Part shown: one piece after another, positions 1-6,675 of the stretch
How positions within the stretch are numbered: the stretch's first letter is position 1
Layout: the number at the start of each line of letters is the position of its first letter
NCBI GenBank assembly: GCA_007124475.1
Contig: SLFB01000259.1
Location: forward strand, 1 to 13,275
Direction of reading: 5' to 3'
From: Vibrio sp.
GTDB taxonomy: Bacteria; Pseudomonadota; Gammaproteobacteria; Enterobacterales; Vibrionaceae
DNA length: 13,275 nt
Made by a program: the position numbers and the translations under genes
The notes under the pieces: model-generated
Databases searched by the model: none
Seen by the model: the letters and a program-made list of their open reading frames with translations, nothing else
Told to the model about the DNA's origin: nothing

Positions 1-175
1 AATTACCCTGTTTCAGACTCTCTATCGTTATTATGCTAATTTTTGATATACTCATGACGTTTGAGGTCGTAGTCATGTTGGTTATATTTTTTTGCTACTG
101 TTTGTAGATTCTTGAAAGTGCTGGCGGTGAACGCTTCGGCCCTGCCAATTTAGGTTTTGGTTAATTAACAGATTT

Positions 176-181
176 TATAAT
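176..181 (+). promoter_or_regulatory. Possible -10 box (TATAAT) in front of arfA
   Basis: A perfect TATAAT lies 24 bases before the GTG at 206, in an AT-rich stretch. No good -35 box stands 16-18 bases upstream, so this is tentative. Transcription starting about 7 bases downstream would leave too short a leader for the in-frame GTG at 194, which favours GTG 206 or 218 as the start. I see no other feature in bases 1-175. Confidence 0.3.
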
Positions 182-205
182 TGTGTCATTTAAGTGAGGT
201 TTACC

Positions 206-505
206 GTGAAGGAAAAGGTGAATAAAAAACAGCGGCTTTTACCGCTCAATACAGAGTATACGCAGGAAATCGCGTTAGACCATGGCCGAGGGGTGATCAA
301 AGATAATGCGCTGAAAGCCGTGGTCACCAGTGCGCTATTTCGTACTCGAGTGGTTAAGGCGCAAAAAGGCAAAGGTAGTTTCAAACGACAAGCAAAACAT
401 AAGGGTCAAGAACCCTGTACAAAAGGGAATAGAATCTTTTTTGTACAGGGTTTTTCTTTTGTTCATGCTTTATTGTTCTGTAAACATCCTGCCTTCAATC
501 AGTAG
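206..505 (+). CDS. arfA: Alternative ribosome-rescue factor A (ArfA)
   Basis: ArfA frees ribosomes stalled on messages without a stop codon by recruiting release factor RF2, as a backup to tmRNA. The diagnostic parts are visible: a GxIKDNALKAVV segment, then LFRTRVVKAQ and the basic KGKGSFKR stretch that matches E. coli ArfA (KGKGSY). Compared with E. coli the N-terminus is about 20 residues longer. I chose GTG 206 because GAGG at 196-199 is a well-spaced Shine-Dalgarno; in-frame GTGs at 194 and 218 are alternatives. The full frame is 99 codons and ends with a hydrophobic tail (FSFVHALLFC). A strong terminator hairpin at 411-460 lies inside the frame, so the usual product should stop at about residue 83. 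This fits the known family logic: ArfA is made from truncated mRNA and accumulates only when tmRNA is failing, because the full-length tail is unstable. Confidence 0.88.
   Translation: MKEKVNKKQRLLPLNTEYTQEIALDHGRGVIKDNALKAVVTSALFRTRVVKAQKGKGSFKRQAKHKGQEPCTKGNRIFFVQGFSFVHALLFCKHPAFNQ
411..460 (+). terminator. Intrinsic terminator inside the arfA reading frame
   Basis: The 14-base arm 411-424 (AACCCTGTACAAAA) pairs perfectly with 439-452, leaving a 14-base loop, and is followed by TTTTTCTTTT within 451-460. The stop codon of arfA is only at 503-505, so termination here yields a non-stop message. An intragenic hairpin acting as terminator or RNase III site is known for arfA in other gammaproteobacteria; the sequence match to that arrangement is direct. 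Confidence 0.88.
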
Positions 506-515
506 TGTCATTTCT

Positions 516-643
516 TATACCCAAACGACTTGAAGTTGCAGGTAGGCGGCAAGTGAGCGAATCCCCATGAGCATAGGTAAACTATGTGATTGGGGTGAAC
601 GAACGTAGCCAACACCGCTGCAGCTTCAAGTAGGAAGGGTATA
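516..643. repeat. ERIC/IRU intergenic repeat, near-complete copy
   Basis: A 128-bp element with terminal inverted repeats TATACCC (516-522) and GGGTATA (637-643). The arms are also complementary further in (CTTGAAGTTGCAG near the left end, GCAGCTTCAAG near the right). The centre holds GAATCCCCATGAGC and GATTGGGGTGAACGAACG, matching the conserved ERIC core that the classical ERIC-PCR primers target. It lies between arfA and the DUF1826 gene and would form a long stem-loop in any read-through transcript. ERICs are non-autonomous intergenic repeats known from enterobacteria and vibrios. Confidence 0.88.
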
Positions 644-687
644 GTCTTTAATCCTCTCCTCGCTTTTGTTCTATTTTCACTCTAAGA

Positions 688-716
688 TTGGCAATCAAAA
701 TGTTATGTTATAACAT
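688..716 (+). promoter_or_regulatory. Promoter of the DUF1826 gene
   Basis: TTGGCA (688-693) as -35 and TAACAT (711-716) as -10 are separated by 17 bases. The Zur box covers the spacer and -10, so repressor binding would exclude RNA polymerase. The predicted start of transcription is about 20 bases before the ATG. Confidence 0.55.
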
Positions 717-718
717 TT
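698..718. promoter_or_regulatory. Zur operator (zinc-uptake regulator box)
   Basis: Two perfect 9-bp inverted half-sites, AAATGTTAT and ATAACATTT, flank GTT. This matches the gammaproteobacterial Zur consensus at every half-site position. The box ends 24 bases before the ATG of the DUF1826 gene and overlaps its -10 box, so the gene should be repressed by Zn-Zur and switched on in zinc starvation. No zur gene is in the window. Confidence 0.88.
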
Positions 719-742
719 AATTTTGAGGTGAGGGAACAATAC

Positions 743-1411
743 ATGAGAAAACATACAGCGCTTAAATCCATTCTGCTCGAAAACACTTCAACGTTACCCA
801 TAAGTCCGTTACCGAGCATCTTAACGGATATTTATCAACCTGAGCATAACATTGCGATATGGCAACGTGGTTTATCTACCGAGTTGCAGTACAACGTTGA
901 ATTGTTGATGCAGCAAGCAAAATCATTGGCGTTAGCGTTACCAGTGACCCCGGAGGATGCGGCTGAGCTGCTGCATGATAAACTTGTGAATTACGCTGGT
1001 GCTAAAGTACTGAGTGAAGATATTGCTCTTATCGTTGATATGTTTTGTTGTTTGTTTGATGCGCAAAAGGTCGGGGTGAGGCTAACGATACTTGATAAAC
1101 CGATGTGTCCTAAATTTCACGTCGATCATGTGCCATGTCGGTTGGTGACCACTTATGCGGGTTCTGCCACGCAGTGGTTGAGTAACCAAGGGCTCGATAG
1201 AACGAAACTGGGGGCGGGCAGTTTGGGCCAGCCTGATGATTGCTCCGGTTTATTCGCGAAAGAGAGTGTTATCCATCAAATGGCGACGGGTGATGTCGCA
1301 TTGCTAAAAGGCAGTGGCTGGGAGGGAAACGAAAGCAACGGCTTAGTGCACCGCTCGCCAGTATATATCCCAAACGAACGACGTTTATTATTGACCATCG
1401 ATTTTATATAG
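743..1411 (+). CDS. DUF1826 family protein, zinc-starvation induced
   Basis: Recognised as DUF1826, a family of unknown biochemical function. ATG 743 is preferred over GTG 728 because AGGGA at 731-735 gives a 7-base spacing; the protein is then 222 residues. No signal peptide or membrane segment is visible, so it is probably cytoplasmic. The conserved block is FHVDHVPCRLVTTYAG (about 125-140), followed by TQWL, GDVALLKG (183-190), LVHRSP (201-206) and ERRLLLTIDF at the C-terminus. The spacing of H126-x-D128, H203 and R213/R214 resembles the metal and 2-oxoglutarate ligands of Fe(II) dioxygenases; this is my inference, not an established function. It stands alone between an ERIC element and a terminator. 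The Zur box indicates a role when zinc is scarce. Confidence 0.85.
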   Translation: MRKHTALKSILLENTSTLPISPLPSILTDIYQPEHNIAIWQRGLSTELQYNVELLMQQAKSLALALPVTPEDAAELLHDKLVNYAGAKVLSEDIALIVDMFCCLFDAQKVGVRLTILDKPMCPKFHVDHVPCRLVTTYAGSATQWLSNQGLDRTKLGAGSLGQPDDCSGLFAKESVIHQMATGDVALLKGSGWEGNESNGLVHRSPVYIPNERRLLLTIDFI

Positions 1412-1422
1412 ACCAAAAGAAA

Positions 1423-1459
1423 CCCAAGCAATCCACGGACGGCTTGGGCTTTGATTTGA
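1423..1459 (+). terminator. Probable terminator after the DUF1826 gene
   Basis: CCCAAGC (1423-1429) pairs with GCTTGGG (1442-1448) over a 12-base loop, followed by CTTTGATTTG. The stem is short and the T run is interrupted, so efficiency is uncertain, but it starts only 11 bases after the stop codon. The rest of the gap up to the chemotaxis gene shows no further gene. Confidence 0.55.
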
Positions 1460-1696
1460 CTGTAATAGTATCAATAATGGCTATTGCTGACGTGAACGAC
1501 GCATCCACATTAGGGTTAGGTAACCATTTTTTTAGTAAGGTCTATTGCCTGTTGAATGAGCCATTTGGTGGTAAAAAACAAGCTTTCTGCTAATCATTCA
1601 AGCGAATTTCTTTTATCGTTGGTTATCTTGTGTAAACTGTAAGTATAAGATCAATATGATCATGGCCTACATAAATGGATGAAATAAGGTAACTGA

Positions 1697-3268
1697 GTGA
1701 AAAAGCTAATTTTAATTGTGGTCTGCGCCATGTTCGCGGTTGCGGCGATCGCGAGTATCACGGCAACAACATTTATCTCCCGTGACGAAATAGATAATAT
1801 TATTCTTGAGCGTTCAAAAACTCAGGCTGAGTTACTCGCGGAAAGTGCCGGCTATATTTTAGCTAATTCGGCCGATCCTGCCTCTGATTTACAAGCGATG
1901 GTTGAATCATTAGGAAAACGTAATGATATCAGCTACGCAGTGGTGATTGATAAAAATATTGCAGCGGTGGCGCATAGTGACCGAGAGCGAGTTGGCCGTG
2001 TTTACAGTGATGATTACACGATAGCGGGAGCAGGGCGAGGGCAGCCAATGCATTCTCGCTGGTATGCAGACCTGCAAGGTGTTTGGGCTTATGACATTAT
2101 GATGCCAATTTATGTTGATGGCCGTTTATGGGGAGCCTTTGATGTGGGTATTCCGATTACCGAAGTGGATAGCGCTGCCAACGGGATTGCGATTGCTCAG
2201 TTAACAGCAATTGGTATTATCTTTGTGGCTTGTATGCTAGTGCTCATCTGGGTACTGAATCGCTTATTTGCTCCATTAAAAGGCTTAGAACATGCATTGG
2301 CAGATATTTCTAAAGGAGATGGTGATTTAACGGTTCGCTTACCCGTTACAGGTAATAATGAGATCACTAAGATTTCAATCGCTTTCAATACTTTTGTGGA
2401 AAAAATTGATCAAATCATTACCAATGTTGTGGAAACTGGGGTCGAACTCGGCCGCTCCGCTCAGGATCTACGTGATAAGGCTGCGCAGTCTCTTCAGCGT
2501 GGTGAAGCGCAAAGTGAGCAAGCTTTACTAGTGGTAACCTCAATGAATGAGATGATCGCCACAATTAATGAAATTTCACAAAGCGCTGCGAATGCGGCCG
2601 ACTCCGCTTCATCAGCTAACGATGAAACAGAAGCGGGTAAACAAACATTGCTTGAAGCCACTGAGACCATTAACCAACTCGATACAGAAATGGATAACAT
2701 GTCGACTGTGATTACCTCACTAGCCGACCGTACGCAGTCGATCGTTTCTATTTTGGATGTTATCCGTGGCATTTCTGAGCAGACGAATTTACTCGCATTG
2801 AACGCGGCAATTGAAGCGGCACGTGCTGGTGAAGCTGGACGAGGTTTTGCGGTGGTGGCTGATGAAGTGCGTAGTCTTGCGACTAAAACGTCAAAATCAA
2901 CGGAAGAAATTCAGTCGACTATCGATCGACTTCAGCAAGAAGCGAAAAATGCGGTGGATGCAATGGATACCAGCAAGGCATTAACCACAGAAGGTAACCG
3001 AGCCACTGAGCAAGCGTTGCAGGCGCTAGAAAGTATTGCTTTGCAAGTGAGCACCATACTCGATATGAACACTCATGTAGCCACAGCAACAGAGCAGCAA
3101 TCAAGTGTTGCAAACGAGATTAATGTTAATATGGATAATGTTAATCAGGCAGCACAAGCAGGTTTAACGGACAGTCATCGTTTGGAGTCTAGTAGTCAGG
3201 ATTTATCGGGGCTGGCGAAAACGCTCGATCATTATGTAGGGGCTTTTAAAGTGTCAGGCAGTAAGTAG
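1697..3268 (+). CDS. Methyl-accepting chemotaxis protein
   Basis: A transmembrane chemoreceptor signalling through CheA/CheW; its ligand cannot be told from sequence. The start is GTG, with AAGG at 1685-1688 as Shine-Dalgarno. Order of parts in 523 residues: membrane segment about 3-25; periplasmic sensor about 26-165 with a small PAS/Cache-like look (AVVIDKNIAAVAHSDRERVG near 81-100, then WAYDIMMPIYVDGRLWGAFDVGI near 130-152); membrane segment about 168-190; HAMP about 190-243 (P193, DGDLTVRL 208-215); then the cytoplasmic helical bundle. The hairpin tip is intact at about 359-396 (EQTNLLALNAAIEAARAGEA, then GRGFAVVADEVRSLA). The C-terminus lacks the NWETF-type pentapeptide that tethers CheR/CheB in some receptors. 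It is monocistronic, converging on the YggL-like gene. Confidence 0.93.
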   Translation: MKKLILIVVCAMFAVAAIASITATTFISRDEIDNIILERSKTQAELLAESAGYILANSADPASDLQAMVESLGKRNDISYAVVIDKNIAAVAHSDRERVGRVYSDDYTIAGAGRGQPMHSRWYADLQGVWAYDIMMPIYVDGRLWGAFDVGIPITEVDSAANGIAIAQLTAIGIIFVACMLVLIWVLNRLFAPLKGLEHALADISKGDGDLTVRLPVTGNNEITKISIAFNTFVEKIDQIITNVVETGVELGRSAQDLRDKAAQSLQRGEAQSEQALLVVTSMNEMIATINEISQSAANAADSASSANDETEAGKQTLLEATETINQLDTEMDNMSTVITSLADRTQSIVSILDVIRGISEQTNLLALNAAIEAARAGEAGRGFAVVADEVRSLATKTSKSTEEIQSTIDRLQQEAKNAVDAMDTSKALTTEGNRATEQALQALESIALQVSTILDMNTHVATATEQQSSVANEINVNMDNVNQAAQAGLTDSHRLESSSQDLSGLAKTLDHYVGAFKVSGSK

Positions 3269-3290
3269 TGAGATCTAGCTTGGTTCATCT

Positions 3291-3321
3291 TGATCATCTA
3301 GCCTGTCTAGGTTCATGATCA
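3291..3321. repeat. Small inverted repeat downstream of the chemoreceptor gene
   Basis: TGATCAT (3291-3297) and ATGATCA (3315-3321) are perfect 7-bp inverted arms with a 17-base loop that itself contains CTAG...CTAG. There is no T run. It may contribute to transcript-end structure between the convergent genes; function is unknown. Confidence 0.35.
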
Positions 3322-3349
3322 GTGCCTAACTAGCCCAGCTGCTTTGGTA

Positions 3350-3383
3350 TATCCCCAAACACACCTTATGCTGTTTGGGGATA
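3350..3383. terminator. Stem-loop between convergent genes, possible bidirectional terminator
   Basis: TATCCCCAAACA (3350-3361) pairs perfectly with TGTTTGGGGATA (3372-3383) over a 10-base loop. It sits between the convergent stop codons (3268 on + and 3414 on -), the expected place for a shared terminator. Neither side has a clear T run, so it may stop polymerase poorly or act by protecting 3' ends. Confidence 0.55.
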
Positions 3384-3413
3384 ACAAACTTAAATTAGAC
3401 GATGTAAATCAGA

Positions 3414-3752
3414 CTATAGATAGTTTGCATCACCTAATTCGCTAGCAAGTACCTTTTGCACTTCTGCTCGAGCTTCTAACCAGTTAACCACTTGTAAACG
3501 CTGCTCTTCAGTCGCGCTTTCATAACGTTCCTTAGCGCATAGGAACCCTTCAAAATGGCTTAAACCACCGCCACCAAAGCAAAGGCCAAGTGAATCAATA
3601 TAATCGATGAATTGATCAACAAATAAATCGTAGCGTTCAAGATCGTTAATATCCGTTTCACAGCTGATCTCAAAGCCAAGAATAGCGAACTCACCTAAAA
3701 AAAGCTTCTTGCGTAAGCGGCGGTTTTTATTGTCAATCTTATCTAGTTTCAT
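3414..3752 (-). CDS. yggL: YggL-family protein (DUF469)
   Basis: A 112-residue soluble protein of the YggL/DUF469 family; E. coli YggL has been reported to bind the 50S ribosomal subunit. The family pattern is clear: basic N-terminus NRRLRKKLFLGEF (10-22), LGFEI (25-29), VDQFIDYIDSLGL (45-57), the glycine-rich FGGGG (59-63), HFEGFLC (66-72) and TEEQRLQVVNWLEAR (81-95). These align in order with E. coli YggL (RRLRKK, FxELGF, FDGSGYLAWEGLIC, VRKWLEER). The Shine-Dalgarno is weak. It lies 78 bases downstream of the peptidase gene on the same strand, so read-through from lemA is possible. The symbol rests on family membership, not proven orthology. Confidence 0.82.
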   Translation of the reverse strand: MKLDKIDNKNRRLRKKLFLGEFAILGFEISCETDINDLERYDLFVDQFIDYIDSLGLCFGGGGLSHFEGFLCAKERYESATEEQRLQVVNWLEARAEVQKVLASELGDANYL

Positions 3753-3830
3753 GCTGGTATCTCGTTATTTCCATAAGGGGAAGCAAGCTATTGTACTGAG
3801 CATCGTCAAATAAAGTAAGTAATTGTTCTA

Positions 3831-5714
3831 CTAATCGGTACTCTCTGCTGCCGAAAGGCTTAACGGCGGTTCAGGTATCTCTAAAAAGCAGGCAATGACG
3901 CGATACAATTCACCTTCAGCAACAGTAATTTTACCATTTGATTCAATGGCTAATCGGCAGGCTTTGACAAATTGTGTGCGCTCTTTCGTCTTTAATTGCA
4001 ACAACAGCTCAAGTGCGGTTCGACTTAAAGGCCAATTATTCTCCGCTGCTTCAAGGGGAATTATTGGCAAATTCAGATGACGTAACGCATCTTCAAAAGC
4101 GATTTGTGCGCCTTGCGGCTCATCATGGCAAACCCAAGCCAGTTCACGCAGTAACCAATAGACGCTAGTTTGCAACTGCTGCAGAGATTTGTTTTGACGC
4201 GTATGACCAAATGTAGCGAGTAATTGTTTCTCTAGAAGATTAATCACACACCATTCGGCGAGAGAATAATGATGATCAGTCAGTGATAGTTCACGTAATA
4301 CTTCACACAAACGGTGCCTTTGCCCTTCACTGAGTGATTTAAGCGCAGGAATGGCTAATTCCAATAAAGGTAAACGTAGGTGCGCTGGTATCGCATAATT
4401 TAACCAAGGTAGGACTTTAGCCTGAGCGACCATCGGGATATGTTGCTTGATAATATCACGCTGCGTTTCACTGCCATCAAAGATAAGCGCAAAGGCAACA
4501 AAGCGCGCGCTGTATGGCTCGCGCGCCATATCGAGTAATGGCAGAGGTAATTGGCTAATCAAGGCTTGGCCGTTGGCGCATCGTTCAGCGGATGTTGATG
4601 CTGTACTTGAAGATGGTTCGCTCGCTGCAGAATGTGTACTTGCGGCAAAGCCGCTAACGGATGAATGAGCAAAAGAGCGAGTTTGATTGTCGTTAGCGCT
4701 CTGTATAGTCCCATCCCAATACGGCTCAATTCGCCGGATGCGCTCTTCCAGCGGGGGATGAGTGGCGAACAGGGCTGCAAGGCCAGCGCGACGGCTTTGG
4801 CCAAACATCATATGACTGACTTCACTGCTGGCCTTTGATTCTAAGGTTGAACCATGAGAATAAGCGGCGATTTTTTTTAGTGCGCCAGCAACGCCTTGAT
4901 CGTTGCGGGTAAATTGCACCGCACTGGCGTCGGCAAGAAACTCTCGCTGACGTGAAATCGCGGCTTTGATGATGGAACCAAACAAGGTGCCAAGCCAACC
5001 TAGCACAATACAGATCAAACCTAGCACAAATAACGCAGCAACACCTTTGTCTGAATCTGACGAACGGCGTGTCATGCGCCGCCGAGAGAGAGACAAACTA
5101 TCAACGATAAGATGACCAAAATAGGCAATGCAGGTAATACCAAAAAGCAAACCAATTAAGCGGGTATTGAGACGCATATCACCATTGAGGATATGACTAA
5201 ACTCATGGGCGATAACGCCTTGTAGTTCATCACGATTAAAATTATCCAGCGCACCTTGAGTAATGCCTATCACCGCATCATCAACATGCATTCCTGCTGC
5301 AAAGGCATTAATGCCTGGTTCATCGGCTAATAAATACACTTGCGGTACTGCAATACCAGCGGCGATGGCCATTTCTTCCACCACATTAAGCAGTTGGCGG
5401 TGTTTAGGGTGCGTCGTATCACTGGCCAGTAGTTGACCGCCTAGGCTTTCTGCAACGCTAGCACCGCCTTGCTTTTGCAGATCGTACAAACGCAACCAAG
5501 CACTAAAGCCAATAACAATACTCAGTGCAACAAAGCAGATAACGCTTAATCGCGCTGTGGCCTGCCAATCAAAAGGGGCATTTGAGATACTGAGGTAAAT
5601 GAATGTGCTGCCCATGCTGATTAGGGCAGTGATCGACACAACGGCCAATGCAAATAACAGCACCAAGCGCCGTGTTTGTTGCCGAGCGGTATCTTGATGT
5701 TGAAAGAAATCCAT
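3831..5714 (-). CDS. M48-family membrane metallopeptidase with C-terminal TerB-like extension
   Basis: A zinc metallopeptidase related to HtpX/Ste24, probably acting on membrane or periplasmic proteins. Membrane segments are visible at about 16-42, 53-75, 183-205 and 224-252. The catalytic HExxH is HEFSH (170-174), and the third zinc ligand is likely E258 in REFLADASAV. The family's ATHPPLEERIRRI follows at 317-329. At 627 residues it is about twice the usual HtpX length (near 290). The extra part begins with a Ser/Thr/Ala-rich linker (about 339-378) and continues as a helical domain of no family I recognise, ending in a TerB-like segment (about 565-618: AIESNGKITVAEGELYRVIA, then IPEPPL). 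Its start codon overlaps the lemA stop by one base (TAATG), implying translational coupling. LemA with an M48 peptidase is a recurrent bacterial gene pair; the substrate is unknown. Confidence 0.9.
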   Translation of the reverse strand: MDFFQHQDTARQQTRRLVLLFALAVVSITALISMGSTFIYLSISNAPFDWQATARLSVICFVALSIVIGFSAWLRLYDLQKQGGASVAESLGGQLLASDTTHPKHRQLLNVVEEMAIAAGIAVPQVYLLADEPGINAFAAGMHVDDAVIGITQGALDNFNRDELQGVIAHEFSHILNGDMRLNTRLIGLLFGITCIAYFGHLIVDSLSLSRRRMTRRSSDSDKGVAALFVLGLICIVLGWLGTLFGSIIKAAISRQREFLADASAVQFTRNDQGVAGALKKIAAYSHGSTLESKASSEVSHMMFGQSRRAGLAALFATHPPLEERIRRIEPYWDGTIQSANDNQTRSFAHSSVSGFAASTHSAASEPSSSTASTSAERCANGQALISQLPLPLLDMAREPYSARFVAFALIFDGSETQRDIIKQHIPMVAQAKVLPWLNYAIPAHLRLPLLELAIPALKSLSEGQRHRLCEVLRELSLTDHHYSLAEWCVINLLEKQLLATFGHTRQNKSLQQLQTSVYWLLRELAWVCHDEPQGAQIAFEDALRHLNLPIIPLEAAENNWPLSRTALELLLQLKTKERTQFVKACRLAIESNGKITVAEGELYRVIACFLEIPEPPLSLSAAESTD

Positions 5715-6304
5715 TAAAAACTCACCTTAGGTGCTGCTTGGAGTGCTTCACTGTCAGCAAACTCAAGTAATTTACCATTTTGGAAGCCAAACATATTGGC
5801 AAATAGTACCGGTGGGAAGGTTTGTTTATAGGTGTTGTAACTAGTGACGGAATCATTAAAAGCTTGGCGAGCAAAAGCGACTTTGTTTTCGGTGCTGGTT
5901 AGCTCTTCTTGCAGTTGGGTCATCGTCTCACTGGCTTTAAGTTCAGGGTAGGCCTCTACCACAACATTCAAACGTCCCAGAGCATTTTTGAGCATTCCTT
6001 CTGCTTGACCGAGTAGTTGAATGGCGGTTTCACTTTCTGGCGCTTCACTTGCGGCTTTTAAACCAGAAATAGCTTGATTACGCGCCTGAATGACACGCTC
6101 AAATGTTTCTTGCTCATGCTGCATATAGCCTTTAGCGGTACTGACCAAATTAGGGATTAAGTCATAACGGCGTTTAAGCTGAACTTCAATTTGTGCAAAA
6201 CTGTTTTTAAATCGATTGCGTAACGTGATCAGCTTGTTGTAAATCGAGATCGCATACACCACGATCAGTAAAATAATAGCCATAATGATGATAAGCGTTG
6301 TCAT
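5714..6304 (-). CDS. lemA: LemA family protein
   Basis: A 196-residue LemA-family protein: one N-terminal membrane anchor (about 2-22) followed by a cytoplasmic or periplasmic helical bundle. Family marks are YNKLITLRNRFKNSFAQIEV (22-41), LKRRYDLIPNLV (43-54), the central long helices, ENKVAFARQAFNDSVTSYN (139-157) and the C-terminal FPPVLFANMFGF (163-174). AGGG lies 6 bases before the ATG as Shine-Dalgarno. LemA proteins have no agreed molecular function. The one-base overlap with the downstream M48 peptidase suggests the two form a unit, with LemA possibly assembling with or presenting substrates to the peptidase. This lemA should not be confused with the unrelated gacS (formerly lemA) sensor kinase. 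Confidence 0.92.
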   Translation of the reverse strand: MTTLIIIMAIILLIVVYAISIYNKLITLRNRFKNSFAQIEVQLKRRYDLIPNLVSTAKGYMQHEQETFERVIQARNQAISGLKAASEAPESETAIQLLGQAEGMLKNALGRLNVVVEAYPELKASETMTQLQEELTSTENKVAFARQAFNDSVTSYNTYKQTFPPVLFANMFGFQNGKLLEFADSEALQAAPKVSF

Positions 6305-6337
6305 GTTGAGCCCTGTCGTTAATTTAGATAATAGTGT

Positions 6338-6455
6338 TATACCCTTGCTACTTGAAGCAGCGGAGATTGGCTACATTCGCTCACCTTAATCGTAGAGTCT
6401 GCCTATGCTGACGAGGCGTTGAACACTTACTGCCATTTCAAGTAGTTTGACTATA
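6338..6455. repeat. Second ERIC-like element, degenerate, opposite orientation
   Basis: TATACCCTTGCTACTTGAAGC at the left end matches the reverse complement of the right end of the 516-643 element with one substitution. It is followed by AGCGG, TTGGCTACATTCGCTCACC, GCCTATGCT and CATTTCAAGTAGTTTG in the same order as that element read in reverse. The right terminus (TTTGACTATA) and the core are eroded and the element is about 10 bases shorter. It starts 34 bases upstream of the lemA ATG, so lemA-M48 transcripts may begin inside or cross it. Confidence 0.72.
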
Positions 6456-6518
6456 TATAACGTGTTGAGTCGAAAAAGCAAACGAATCGAGTTACACATT
6501 GTTTCGCCTCATGTTGAC

Positions 6519-6541
6519 TGGCCTTAGAGGCCAAATTTTTT
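6519..6541 (+). terminator. Possible small terminator
   Basis: TGGCC (6519-6523) and GGCCA (6529-6533) form a 5-bp stem over the loop TTAGA, followed by AA and six Ts (6536-6541). The shape is that of an intrinsic terminator on the + strand, but no + strand gene precedes it. It could end an antisense or small RNA transcript from the lemA upstream region, or be fortuitous. Confidence 0.3.
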
Positions 6542-6675
6542 ATCTCTGCATCGCTGACTCAAATGGCTACATTTAGATTTTCAACCTCTCATTTATCGAT
6601 TCCGGGGTGCTTAAAGACAAGCGCTGATTGAAATTCAACCATTAAGTCCTAATCGTTACGCTTGAGGTTACTACC

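Noticed and set aside
190..384. - strand ORF opposite arfA
   Set aside because: It is antisense to the clearly recognisable ArfA coding sequence, with no family resemblance.
1511..1535. Possible terminator: GGTT/AACC followed by seven Ts
   Set aside because: The stem is only 4 bp with a 4-base loop, and the better candidate lies directly after the DUF1826 stop.
1622..1690. Possible promoter of the chemoreceptor gene (TATAAG as -10)
   Set aside because: No acceptable -35 at 16-18 bases, and no sigma-28 flagellar-type match either, so I could not support a call.
2494..2772. - strand ORF inside the chemoreceptor gene
   Set aside because: Shadow frame of the conserved MCP signalling region.
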